Positions 8,369-15,389 are shown, counted from the first letter of the stretch. The stretch: 25,223 nt of DNA from JAKLKS01 sp964370855 (GCA_964370855.1 CAYJMF010000071.1:1-25223), one strand, 5' to 3'. Program-made: numbers and translations. The notes: a model not told the origin generated them from the letters alone.

Positions 8369-8456
8369 GGGACGCACCCAACTTTCCAACTTTTCTGTGG
8401 ATAACTCCTCCGGAGTTATCCACAGAAAAGTTGGAAAGTTGGGTGCGTCCCCTATT
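8364..8456. repeat. Perfect inverted repeat, 45-bp arms and 3-nt loop, between convergent genes
   Basis: Arms 8364-8408 and 8412-8456 pair without a mismatch around the loop TCC. The sequence is much more A+T-rich than its surroundings. Each arm starts AATAGGGGACGCACCC, so the TAG stop of the plus-strand gene (8366-8368) and the TAG stop of the minus-strand gene (8454-8452) both belong to the repeat. The inner part contains TTATCCACA on both strands (8416-8424 plus; 8404-8396 minus). A transcript from either side would form a very stable hairpin, so the repeat can act as a bidirectional terminator. The AATAGGGGAC border resembles REP/MITE-like repeats spread by Y1 (TnpA-REP) transposases in other bacteria; that link is from recall and no transposase is in the window. 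Confidence 0.95.
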
Positions 8457-10215
8457 TCAACTCATGCATTCCGGCGGGGAGGGGGCCGAAGGACTGCTCG
8501 CGGCCGTCGGGCCAGCGGACGGTCACGTTCTCCGCGGCGGCGGCCTCGCCGAGGCCGAAGAGGAGGTCGGGCTGCGATTCGCTCGCGTAGGAGCCGCCGC
8601 TCATGCGCTCCTGGCGGAGGGTGCGGTCGCCGACGGTGACGGAGACGAGCGCCCCGAGGGCGTCCCGGTTCCCACCCTTCCCCCGGAGCCGGATGCGCAG
8701 CGACTTCCGGCCCGCCGGCGCGTCGTTCCGGAGCAGCCGCGCCGGACCGCCGTTGCTCGTGATCACGAGGTCGGCGTCGCCATCGCCGTCGTGATCGATC
8801 CAGGCGAGCCCCCGCCCCACGCAGGGGGTCCCGAAGGCCGGCCCCGCCCGCCCCGTGGCGTCCTCGAAGCGCCCGCCGCCGCGGTTGCGGAACACCTGGG
8901 GCTTCTGCGCGTAGGGGATGCCCGCCATCACCTGTTGGATGGTCGGCTCGAGGTGCCCGTTGGCGATGGCGAGGTCGAGGCGCCCGTCGAGATCGAGATC
9001 GGCGAAGAGGACGCCGAAGGTGAGGGAGGGGAAGGTCGGCCCCGCGATCCCCGCCGCCGGCCCCTCGTCCACGTAGGAGATGGTCTTCGCCCGCGTCTGC
9101 CGCCGGTAGTAGGAGACCGCCTCCTGGCTGAAGGTCCCCGTGATGATGACCGGGTGATCCCCGTCGTCGGCCCGCGCCACGGCGATGCCCATGTCGGCCC
9201 GGGACTTCCCCATGGCGTCGTAGGCGACCCCCGCCTGGAGCCCCACCTCGCGGAAGGTCCCGTCCCCGTTGTTGAGGAAGAGGTCGTTGGGCTGCGTGTC
9301 GTTGGCGACGACGAGGTCGGTCCTCCCGTCCCCGTCCACGTCGCAGGCCGCCACGCCGAGCGCCTTCTGCGTCTCCTTCCACGCCCCCGCCGCGCGGGTC
9401 GCGTCCTCGAAGGTTCCGTCGCCGCGCCCGCGGAAGAGCCGCCCCGAGTCGCCGGCGTACCGGTCGGGCACGGTGTAGGCCTTGGTCTTCCCGTCGATGG
9501 TGGTGAAGACGTCGGTCTCCCGCGACCACTTGACGTACCGCGCGACGTAGAGGTCGAGGACGCCGTCGCCGTCGTAGTCGAGGAAGGCCGCCGCCGTGGA
9601 GAAGGGATCCCGCGGCGCCCCCGCCCCGTCGGTCCAGGGCTCCCCCGCCACGCCCGCCGCCGCGGCCACGTCGGTGAACCGCCCGCCGTCGTTGCGGTAG
9701 AGGGCCGAGGGCCCGAGGCAGGAGACGAAGAGGTCGGCGTCCCCGTCCCCGTCGTAGTCGGCGGAGCAGGCGCCAATCCCCCACCGCGGCTCGGCGAGTC
9801 CGGCCTCCGCCGTGCGATCCTCGAAGGTCCCGTCGCCCCGGTTGCGGAAGAGCCGGGCCGTGGGGAGGGGCTCCCCCTCCTTCCGGTCCCAGGTCCAGGG
9901 CACGCCGTTCACGAAGTAGAGATCCATCGCCCCGTCGCCGTCGTAGTCGAGCACCGCGACGCCGGCCCCCATGGTCTCGGGCAGGTACTTCCCGCCGCGG
10001 GCCCCGTTCTCGTGGACGAAGTCGATGCCCGCCTCCTTCGCGACGTCGGTGAAGGAGGAGAAGGGCGCGGCGGCGTCGGACTCCGTCACCCCGGTGCGCG
10101 GGACCGAGGCGTAGGTCGTCGGGGGAGGAGGGGGCGGGGGAGGGGGATCGGAGCAGGCGCCCGCCAGCAGCGCCGCGGCCAGCGCGCTAGCGCGCCGGGT
10201 GGAGTTCGTGGACAT
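8452..10215 (-). CDS. CRTAC1-like lipoprotein: FG-GAP repeats plus ASPIC/UnbV domain
   Basis: A 587-aa exported protein. The N-terminus (MSTNSTRRASALAAALLAGAC) is a lipoprotein-type signal with candidate lipidated Cys21, followed by an SDPPPPP linker. Six Asp-rich calcium-binding FG-GAP/VCBS loops are visible: LDYDGDGAMDL, ADYDGDGDADL, LDYDGDGVLDL, CDVDGDGRTDL, ADLDLDGRLDL and IDHDGDGDADL. This suggests an integrin-alpha-like beta-propeller. The last about 80 residues (RDALGALVSVTVGDRT ... NVTVRWPDGREQSF) are an ASPIC/UnbV domain, so the order is that of the CRTAC1 family. ATG 10215 was chosen because it begins the signal peptide. It lies inside the upstream cytochrome gene (29-bp overlap in another frame), so the two are probably translated from one mRNA. 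The role is inferred as a surface or periplasmic binding partner of the cytochrome. The stop lies in the 8364-8456 repeat. Confidence 0.93.
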   Translation of the reverse strand: MSTNSTRRASALAAALLAGACSDPPPPPPPPPTTYASVPRTGVTESDAAAPFSSFTDVAKEAGIDFVHENGARGGKYLPETMGAGVAVLDYDGDGAMDLYFVNGVPWTWDRKEGEPLPTARLFRNRGDGTFEDRTAEAGLAEPRWGIGACSADYDGDGDADLFVSCLGPSALYRNDGGRFTDVAAAAGVAGEPWTDGAGAPRDPFSTAAAFLDYDGDGVLDLYVARYVKWSRETDVFTTIDGKTKAYTVPDRYAGDSGRLFRGRGDGTFEDATRAAGAWKETQKALGVAACDVDGDGRTDLVVANDTQPNDLFLNNGDGTFREVGLQAGVAYDAMGKSRADMGIAVARADDGDHPVIITGTFSQEAVSYYRRQTRAKTISYVDEGPAAGIAGPTFPSLTFGVLFADLDLDGRLDLAIANGHLEPTIQQVMAGIPYAQKPQVFRNRGGGRFEDATGRAGPAFGTPCVGRGLAWIDHDGDGDADLVITSNGGPARLLRNDAPAGRKSLRIRLRGKGGNRDALGALVSVTVGDRTLRQERMSGGSYASESQPDLLFGLGEAAAAENVTVRWPDGREQSFGPLPAGMHELK

Positions 10216-12955
10216 GGACCGGCTGGACCTCGTGGTTGACGTCGGGGTTGGCGCGGAGGTAGGCGTTGGTCTTCTGCGGGGCGTCCTCGTCCCCCTTGTA
10301 GCGCAGGAAGGACTTCGCCGCCTCCGCCGCCTCCGCCTCCATTCCCATCTGCTGGTAGCACTTGGCGCGGTGCTCGTGGGCGTTGAAGTCCTCCGGATCG
10401 ATGGCGAGCACCTTGAGCCACCACTTGAGCGACTCCTCCGGGTTCCCCGTGCGGAAGAAGATCTCGGCGATCTCGCGGAGCGAGTTCCGGTCCTCGGGGA
10501 AATCTCGCAGCACCCGCTCGAAGGCCTCCAGCGCCGGGTCGTACTTCCCGAACTTCGACAGCGCCGTCCCGAACCAGTAGGCCGTCCGCGCATCCCCCGG
10601 CGCCCGCTTCTCCGCCGCCTCGAGGAGGACGAGGGAGTCCTCGTACCGCCCCTCGGCGATGGCGACCCGGGCGAGGTTGCGAGGGCCGTCGGGCAGGTCC
10701 GGCTGGAACTTGTCAACCTCGGCAAAGGCGAGGGCGGCCAGCCGCGTGTCGTTCTGCCTCCAGGCGGCGATGCCGAGGTCGTTCCAGCGGGTCCAGTCGG
10801 GAGGGGGGGAGGCCGAAACCCCGGTCCCCTTCACTTTGCCGGTCCCCTTTACCGGACCCGTCGGTCCGATATCGCCATGGTAGTAGTAGAGCGAACTGCT
10901 CGCCTCCGCCGACGCGATGTCCGTCACCGGCAGCACCGGCACCTCCCGCCCCTTGAACGAGAACGCCGTGTAATCCGCCTTGAACTTGCGGAACCGGAGC
11001 GTCGCCCTGATGAAGAGCGACCCCGCCGCGTCCTCCGGGACCTTGATCCGGTACCGCGCCACGTCCGCCGCCCCCGGCGGCACGACGTTCACCTGGGCCG
11101 GGACGTAGATGTCCTTCGCGTTCCGCCGGTCGATCCTCTTGCTGTGGCGGTCGATGATCGTGGCCCCGTAGGTGTGGGCCTCCTTCGAGAGGGAGCGGTC
11201 CTCCTCGAGCCAGCCGCTGCGGAGGATCGACTTCCCCGCCGCGTCGGTGACCTCCACGGCGATCCACCCCTCGTTGCTGTCCAGGGTCCCCGCGGGGAAG
11301 ATGTGGCCGACGCCGAGGTTGCGGACCACGACCAGAAGGTCCACCTCCTTCCCCGGCGCGAGCGGCGCCCCGGTGACCTCCAGCGGCCCCACGGGCACCC
11401 CGTCCTCCCCCAGCACGAACAGGTCCACCCGCATCGTCCCCTTCTTCAGGAACTCCTCGGTGTACTTGACCATCTCCTCGTCCCCGCGCACCGAGGGCAG
11501 CGCCGTGTTGATCCCCGGGAACCGATGGGACCGGATCATCCCGTCCTTCGCCGAGACGTCGCCGAGTACCGCCGGCTCCTTCGGCATGTGGCAGTCCTGG
11601 CACTCCCGCACCTTCGGCGGGAGGTAGAAGGTCTGCGGGTTGTTCCGCGCGATGCCGGAGTTGTGCCAGGAGTCGTAGTCGTTCTGGCCGCGGAACCAGC
11701 GGTAGTCGTTCACCGGGAACTGGAGCGACACCTTGTGGCAGGCGGCGCAGAACTCGCTCGTCTCCATGAGCGGCTTCTTCATGGAGCGCTTGTGCACCTC
11801 GGGCTTGGAGCGCACGAGGAGGTCGTGCATCGCCTCCCCCGGCCCCCCCTTGACCCCGCTGAACAGGTAGGGGGTCTCCGTCTGGTCCGCGAAGGTGTAC
11901 CCGCCGTTCCCGCCCACCGAATGGACCGACTCGATGGAGTGGCAGGCGAGGCAGGTGAGCCCGGCCTGCGCGTCGGGGAGGTCGAGGTCGAACTCCTTCG
12001 CCATCTTGCCCGGGAAGAGGACCGCCGGGTCGTGGCAGCCGGCGCACCACTTCGACTTGAGGAAGCCGTCCTCCTCCTCGCGCATGTCCATCACCGAGGA
12101 GCGGTAGAAGGGGTTGTTGAAGGAGGAGAAGCGGTGGGCCGAGGACTTCCACTGCGCCACGACGTCGGGGTGGCAGCGGGCGCACATGTCGGCCCCGATG
12201 GGATGGTCCGAGGAGAACCCCTTCGCGTCGATCTCCGCCTTGAGGGTCGCGTAGTCGGGCAGTTCCCCGTTGGTCACCGACGTGTTCGGCGTGAAGGAGC
12301 CGTTGGCCGTGCGGGTCGGGCTCGGGAAGAAGACCGAGTCGGCCTGCGCCTCGGCGACGAGGGACTTCGGGTCGAAGGGCAGGAAGGGGTCCTTCCCGTC
12401 GGCGACGGCGTAACCCGTCCGCTGGAACTCCGGCAGGGGCGGCGGCGCGTCCCCCTTCGTCCCGTGGTGGATGCCGGCCATGGCCAGCGCCCCGGCGACG
12501 ACGACCCCCGCCCCCCCGAGGAGGCTCCGGGCCGTGGGCTTCTGCTCCGCCGAGATCCGGTGCAGCACGTAGGCGAGCGGGATCCCGAGGCCGAGCACCC
12601 AGTGGGTGACGAACCAGACGCGGTTCGCCTCGGTGTTGGCGTTCTCGCGGAGGAAGAGACCCGTCACCATGAGCAGCACCGCCGCCGCGGCGATGCCGAC
12701 CCCGGTCCAGACGGCGAAGGGGTGGCGCTTGCGGAGCACCACGGTGAAGTGCCAGAGGATGAAGATCGTCATGGGGACGAGGAGCAGGATCCCCCCCCAG
12801 ACGTGGGCGAGCAGCATCCCCTGGTAGAAGCCCGGCAGTACCATGCCGCGGGGCGGGGAGAAGTGCAGGTAGAGGGAGTTGGCGGCGAGGAATCCCCCGA
12901 GGGCCACGAGGCCCCGCAGGAGCGCCTTCTGTCCCGGGGTGAGGGAGCTGTTCAC
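10187..12955 (-). CDS. Membrane b-type / pentahaem c-type cytochrome with C-terminal TPRs
   Basis: A 922-aa protein with three modules. Residues 1-165 contain five hydrophobic helices. His51 and His69 in the second and His118 and His132 in the fourth could ligate two b haems. Positive loops (RKRH 75-78; HRISAEQK) fall on the cytoplasmic side, which puts the rest in the periplasm. Five CXXCH motifs follow at C258, C304, C335, C403 and C452, in a cytochrome-c554-like region. Residues about 500-685 are beta-rich. After a short repeated linker, about 720-890 are TPR-like helices (ALAFAEVDKFQPDLPD, YEDSLVLLEAAEKRAPGD, YDPALEAFERVLRDFPED, PEESLKWWLKVLAIDPED). The inferred role is quinol oxidation and electron transfer to periplasmic haems or partners. 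The start is GTG 12955 with GGAGAT at 12966-12961. The 3' end overlaps the CRTAC1-like gene. The electron acceptor is unknown. Confidence 0.93.
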   Translation of the reverse strand: MNSSLTPGQKALLRGLVALGGFLAANSLYLHFSPPRGMVLPGFYQGMLLAHVWGGILLLVPMTIFILWHFTVVLRKRHPFAVWTGVGIAAAAVLLMVTGLFLRENANTEANRVWFVTHWVLGLGIPLAYVLHRISAEQKPTARSLLGGAGVVVAGALAMAGIHHGTKGDAPPPLPEFQRTGYAVADGKDPFLPFDPKSLVAEAQADSVFFPSPTRTANGSFTPNTSVTNGELPDYATLKAEIDAKGFSSDHPIGADMCARCHPDVVAQWKSSAHRFSSFNNPFYRSSVMDMREEEDGFLKSKWCAGCHDPAVLFPGKMAKEFDLDLPDAQAGLTCLACHSIESVHSVGGNGGYTFADQTETPYLFSGVKGGPGEAMHDLLVRSKPEVHKRSMKKPLMETSEFCAACHKVSLQFPVNDYRWFRGQNDYDSWHNSGIARNNPQTFYLPPKVRECQDCHMPKEPAVLGDVSAKDGMIRSHRFPGINTALPSVRGDEEMVKYTEEFLKKGTMRVDLFVLGEDGVPVGPLEVTGAPLAPGKEVDLLVVVRNLGVGHIFPAGTLDSNEGWIAVEVTDAAGKSILRSGWLEEDRSLSKEAHTYGATIIDRHSKRIDRRNAKDIYVPAQVNVVPPGAADVARYRIKVPEDAAGSLFIRATLRFRKFKADYTAFSFKGREVPVLPVTDIASAEASSSLYYYHGDIGPTGPVKGTGKVKGTGVSASPPPDWTRWNDLGIAAWRQNDTRLAALAFAEVDKFQPDLPDGPRNLARVAIAEGRYEDSLVLLEAAEKRAPGDARTAYWFGTALSKFGKYDPALEAFERVLRDFPEDRNSLREIAEIFFRTGNPEESLKWWLKVLAIDPEDFNAHEHRAKCYQQMGMEAEAAEAAKSFLRYKGDEDAPQKTNAYLRANPDVNHEVQPVHVHELHPAR
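10821..10856 (-). repeat. Two tandem 18-nt copies coding a (x)VKGTG hexapeptide repeat
   Basis: On the plus strand CCGGTCCCCTTCACTTTG is followed directly by CCGGTCCCCTTTACCGGA (13 of 18 identical, with the first 11 the same). On the coding strand this gives PVKGTGKVKGTG, residues 701-712, in the linker between the beta-rich and TPR parts of the cytochrome. The low-complexity insert sits exactly at a domain boundary. Confidence 0.7.
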
Positions 12956-12985
12956 GGGGTATCTCCGCCGATCACGGGCTGCGGG

Positions 12986-13015
12986 AGGATAGACGCACCG
13001 GAGGGGAGGTCACAA
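12986..13015 (-). promoter_or_regulatory. Candidate promoter of the cytochrome/CRTAC1-like operon
   Basis: On the minus strand, TTGTGA (13015-13010), an 18-nt spacer and TATCCT (12991-12986). The predicted start near 12979 gives a leader of about 24 nt containing GGAGAT before GTG 12955. The region lies between this gene and the terminator-like hairpin at 13060-13088. Confidence 0.35.
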
Positions 13016-13059
13016 CGGAGCGGCCGGGAGGGGGCGCCGCGGGAGGGGGAGGAGGAGAA

Positions 13060-13088
13060 GGGGACGGGGCCCCGCGGGCCCCGTCCCC
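13060..13088 (-). terminator. GC-rich hairpin downstream of the lipoprotein gene
   Basis: A 13-bp perfect stem (GGGGACGGGGCCC, 13060-13072, with its complement at 13076-13088) and a CGC loop, 14 bp past the stop of the minus-strand lipoprotein gene. On that strand it is followed by CTTCTCCTCC, not a real U-tract, so intrinsic termination would rely on stem strength or on Rho. Confidence 0.5.
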
Positions 13089-13102
13089 CGTGGATTCCGT
13101 CG

Positions 13103-13651
13103 CTAATCGGTGCTCTGCTCGTCCTCGGCGGTGATCTTCCCGCCCTTGATGGCCTTGCCCGCGGCGGGGCCGGAATCGATGGTGCCCTGCCAGGAGATCT
13201 TGGCCTTGAACCCCGCCTCCACGCCGCCCGGCGTCTGCCACGCCTTCACCTTCGCCTTCGCCTTCGTGACGGTGACGTCCTCGCCGGTGACCCTCTCGGC
13301 GAGGGCGTCCACGATGTCGAGGAGCTCCTGGCTGCCGTCGTCCTTGATGGCCACGAACCGGCCGCCCTTGACCGTCCCCGTACCCGTGAAGGTCCCGATG
13401 TCCCCCTCGCCGGGGATGGAGACGGTGACGTCGTAGGTGCCGTCGAGCCCGCCGACGTCGGCGGTGATGTCCACGTCCACGGAGGTGTCGATCTTCGTGG
13501 AGCCCTTGGCCGGGCCCCACGGGAAACCGGAGTACAGGATTCTCATGATCATGTAGAGCCGGACGAGCTTGTAGTTCATGCCCTTCGGGAAGCACCCCGA
13601 GAGGGGAACGACGAGAGCCACGACGAGCGCGCACTTGAGCATCCTCTTCAT
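13103..13651 (-). CDS. Small lipoprotein of unknown function
   Basis: A 182-aa protein with a clear lipoprotein signal: MKRMLKCALVVALVVPLSGC, with lipobox LSGC and Cys20 as the modified residue. The mature part is rich in alternating Val/Thr/Gly/Asp strands (VDVDITADVGGLDGTYDVTV, GTFTGTGTVKGGRF, GFKAKISWQGTID), which suggests a small all-beta barrel or sandwich on the outer membrane or periplasmic face. No conserved domain is recognised. GGAGGT six nt before ATG 13651 fixes the start. The ATG at codon 4 would also give a signal peptide but lacks the spacing. The gene lies downstream of the 73-aa gene with a 98-bp gap, and a strong hairpin follows it. It may be a single-gene unit. Confidence 0.87.
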   Translation of the reverse strand: MKRMLKCALVVALVVPLSGCFPKGMNYKLVRLYMIMRILYSGFPWGPAKGSTKIDTSVDVDITADVGGLDGTYDVTVSIPGEGDIGTFTGTGTVKGGRFVAIKDDGSQELLDIVDALAERVTGEDVTVTKAKAKVKAWQTPGGVEAGFKAKISWQGTIDSGPAAGKAIKGGKITAEDEQSTD

Positions 13652-13749
13652 GCCGCACCTCCCTTGCCCTGCCCCCCGGGTTTGAGCCCCGGTCTCAGGA
13701 TGGTAGCCAACGGCGAGGGGGGGATGCCAGACGGATCTGGACCTTGGCC

Positions 13750-13971
13750 CTACAAACGCCGAATTCGGATTACCGATCTCTGAAGCCCCGGTACGTGGGC
13801 GGCTTCGACCCCCAGCAAGGCGTAGTGGTCAAGGAGCATCCCCCAGAGCGATTCGACCCGCGCGGTCGGGCTGACGGACTCCCAGAAGGCGTCGTCGAAG
13901 GCGTCCTCCTCCGGCCCCTGGCGGACGAGGCGGACTCGAACGGTACGCCCCGGCTTTCGCGTGGTCTTCAC
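13750..13971 (-). CDS. 73-aa conserved-looking small protein, possibly a nucleotidyltransferase companion
   Basis: A short basic protein (MKTTRKPGRTVRVRLVRQ) with an acidic/aromatic centre (EEDAFDDAFWESVSPTARVE), then SLWGMLLDHYALL and the ending LQRSVIRIRRL. From recall, short proteins with FW-x-SLSP-x-x-R followed by W-x-M and ending LQRSV-x-R-x-RR occur in many bacteria just upstream of nucleotidyltransferase-type genes; this is not verified. No such partner is nearby: the next gene downstream is a lipoprotein. GTG 13971 lies 26 bp after the esterase stop on the same strand, and no Shine-Dalgarno sequence is visible, so expression could depend on read-through from the esterase. The alternative is a chance open frame, but its non-repetitive composition argues against that. 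Confidence 0.6.
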   Translation of the reverse strand: MKTTRKPGRTVRVRLVRQGPEEDAFDDAFWESVSPTARVESLWGMLLDHYALLGVEAAHVPGLQRSVIRIRRL

Positions 13972-13997
13972 GGGTGGATTCTAACCGGAGGGGGCCC

Positions 13998-15014
13998 CTA
14001 CCGCAGCCTCTCCGCCAGGTACCGCAGCGCCAGCGGGTACCGGTACTCGATGGCCCCGTGGGTCGCGTCGAAGAGCTCGAAACGGACGTCGGTGACGCCG
14101 ATTCCCGCCAGCGCACGCCGGAAGGCCTCCGCCCCGAGGTCGAGGTAGTACTCGTCCCGCTTTCCCGCGTCGATCCAGATGGCCCGCATGGAGCGCAGCG
14201 CCTCGGCGCGGGCAGGCGCCATCCGCACCGGGTCCCGCGCGAGCCACCGCTCCCACACCGCCGGGATCGCCTCCCCCGTCTCGGGATCGAAGGGGAGCCG
14301 CACGGTGCCGTCGCCGTCGGCGGAGTAGCACGCCGCCATGCACCAGACGTTGAGCAGGACCATGTCCCCCTGCTTCGAGTTGGCGGGCCGGCTCCGGAAA
14401 TCAGCCCAGAACTTCGCGAAGGAGCCGTCGTAGCGGTCCCGGAGGACCCGCACTGCCTCGCGGAACTCGGGCGCGTAGGAGACCTCGAAGAGCGCGTCCC
14501 CCGCGTGGGTGGCGAATCCCCCGAAGACGTCGGGCCGGAGCATGGGCACCACCATGGCCCCGTAGCCGCCGCTCGACTTCCCCGCGAGCCCCCGGTGGTC
14601 CCTCGAGGGGAGGGTCGAGTAGCGGGCGTCCACCCAGGGCACCACCTCGTCGCAGAGGTAGGTCATGTAGCGGCCCGTGCCCGGGGAATCGAGGAACTGG
14701 CTCCCGCCGAGGCTCGTCCAGCAGTCCACGAAGACCACGATGGCGGGCGGCGCGCCCCCCTCGGCGAAGAGGGCGTCCACCAGTTCCACGGGGTTCCGCC
14801 GGAAGGGGGAGCGGTTGCGCCACATGTCGATCTGCCCCGTCAGCCCCTGAATAGCGTAGAGGGACGGCACGCGGGTCCCCGCGGCGAGCCCCGGCGGCAC
14901 GTAGACCCACACCGGACGGCGGTCCGGATCCCCGAGGGGGTTCCCCCGGAGGACCGCGCTCTCGAGGACGTGCTCCTCGAGCCGTCCCTTCATCTCCCGC
15001 GCCCAGGGTTCCAT
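13998..15014 (-). CDS. Alpha/beta-hydrolase esterase (Esterase-D / feruloyl-esterase-like)
   Basis: A 338-aa hydrolase of the PF00756-type esterase fold. The oxyanion and N-terminal region reads WVYVPPGL ... PSLYAIQGLTGQ. The nucleophile elbow is GKSSGGYGAM with Ser147 in G-x-S-x-G. A candidate acid is Asp287 (DAGKRDEYYLD) and the catalytic His is His319 (FDATHGAIEYRY), so the triad appears complete. No signal peptide is seen, which suggests a cytoplasmic enzyme acting on a small acyl or aryl ester; the substrate is unknown. The start is ATG 15014, with GGAGGT 4 nt upstream (15024-15019) and TATGCT, a possible -10, at 15038-15033. The 375-bp region upstream is unusually long for this window. 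The 73-aa gene follows 26 bp downstream. Confidence 0.92.
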   Translation of the reverse strand: MEPWAREMKGRLEEHVLESAVLRGNPLGDPDRRPVWVYVPPGLAAGTRVPSLYAIQGLTGQIDMWRNRSPFRRNPVELVDALFAEGGAPPAIVVFVDCWTSLGGSQFLDSPGTGRYMTYLCDEVVPWVDARYSTLPSRDHRGLAGKSSGGYGAMVVPMLRPDVFGGFATHAGDALFEVSYAPEFREAVRVLRDRYDGSFAKFWADFRSRPANSKQGDMVLLNVWCMAACYSADGDGTVRLPFDPETGEAIPAVWERWLARDPVRMAPARAEALRSMRAIWIDAGKRDEYYLDLGAEAFRRALAGIGVTDVRFELFDATHGAIEYRYPLALRYLAERLR

Positions 15015-15389
15015 GGCCACCTCCGGAGGGGAAGCATAGACCCGCGGGCTCGGAGGGGGAGCGGACAAGCGGGGGAGGGGGAACGGGACCCCGGAAGCGG
15101 CCTGCAGGCGGAGGCTCATGCCTCCCCTCCGCCGGGGCGGTCGGCCTCGGCACGCGACGGCACCGCGGACACCCGGCGCTGCGCGCCCTCGCCGGAGGGG
15201 GGCCGTACCTGCGGCCAGTCCCCTCGCACTTCCCGCCGGGGAGACCGGCGGGCCGGGACGGTACAAGCGTCCCGCCGTTGACGGCTCTGGCGCCGCGCCG
15301 CCGCGGCACGCGGCTGGCCGGGCCCCTCCGCCTCCGGGGTCCACGGGAAGTCTCCCACATCCCGGCCCGCCGTGCGCTGACGGTGGTCA
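15015..15389. other. 375-bp region without a convincing gene; three adjacent hairpins
   Basis: The only open frames are short and Arg/Pro-rich with no family resemblance. Three compact hairpins lie close together: 15201-15216 (5-bp stem, 6-nt loop), 15232-15252 (8-bp stem, 5-nt loop) and 15254-15274 (7-bp stem, 7-nt loop). Between comF and the esterase, both on the minus strand, they would form part of an esterase leader or a comF trailer. On the minus strand the segment GGGAAGTGCGAGGGGACTG recalls part of a cobalamin-riboswitch core, but other conserved blocks are missing. I therefore do not call a riboswitch. Confidence 0.4.

Noticed and set aside
4652..8389. Long minus-strand open frame appearing to extend korB upstream to 8389
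   Set aside because: Only the part from GTG 5677 has the KorB signature. The extension is out of frame with korA and its Arg/Pro/Gly-rich product is a shadow.
8364..8456. Palindrome as an origin of replication because of its DnaA boxes
   Set aside because: Only two boxes, both inside a repeat-like palindrome, with no AT-rich unwinding region and no dnaA, dnaN or rep gene nearby.
10199..13783. Very long open frame on the plus strand opposite the cytochrome and lipoprotein genes
   Set aside because: It runs antisense through two genes with clear domains and starts, and its product is Arg/Val/Glu-rich without a fold pattern. Stop codons are rare in all frames at this G+C content.
15033..15068. 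TTGTCC and TATGCT upstream of the esterase as a promoter
   Set aside because: The spacer is 24 nt, too long for a sigma70 promoter. TATGCT alone is noted with the gene but not called.
15116..15358. 80-aa open frame in the comF-esterase gap
   Set aside because: It is Arg/Pro-rich, has no ribosome-binding site or family resemblance, and overlaps the hairpin cluster.
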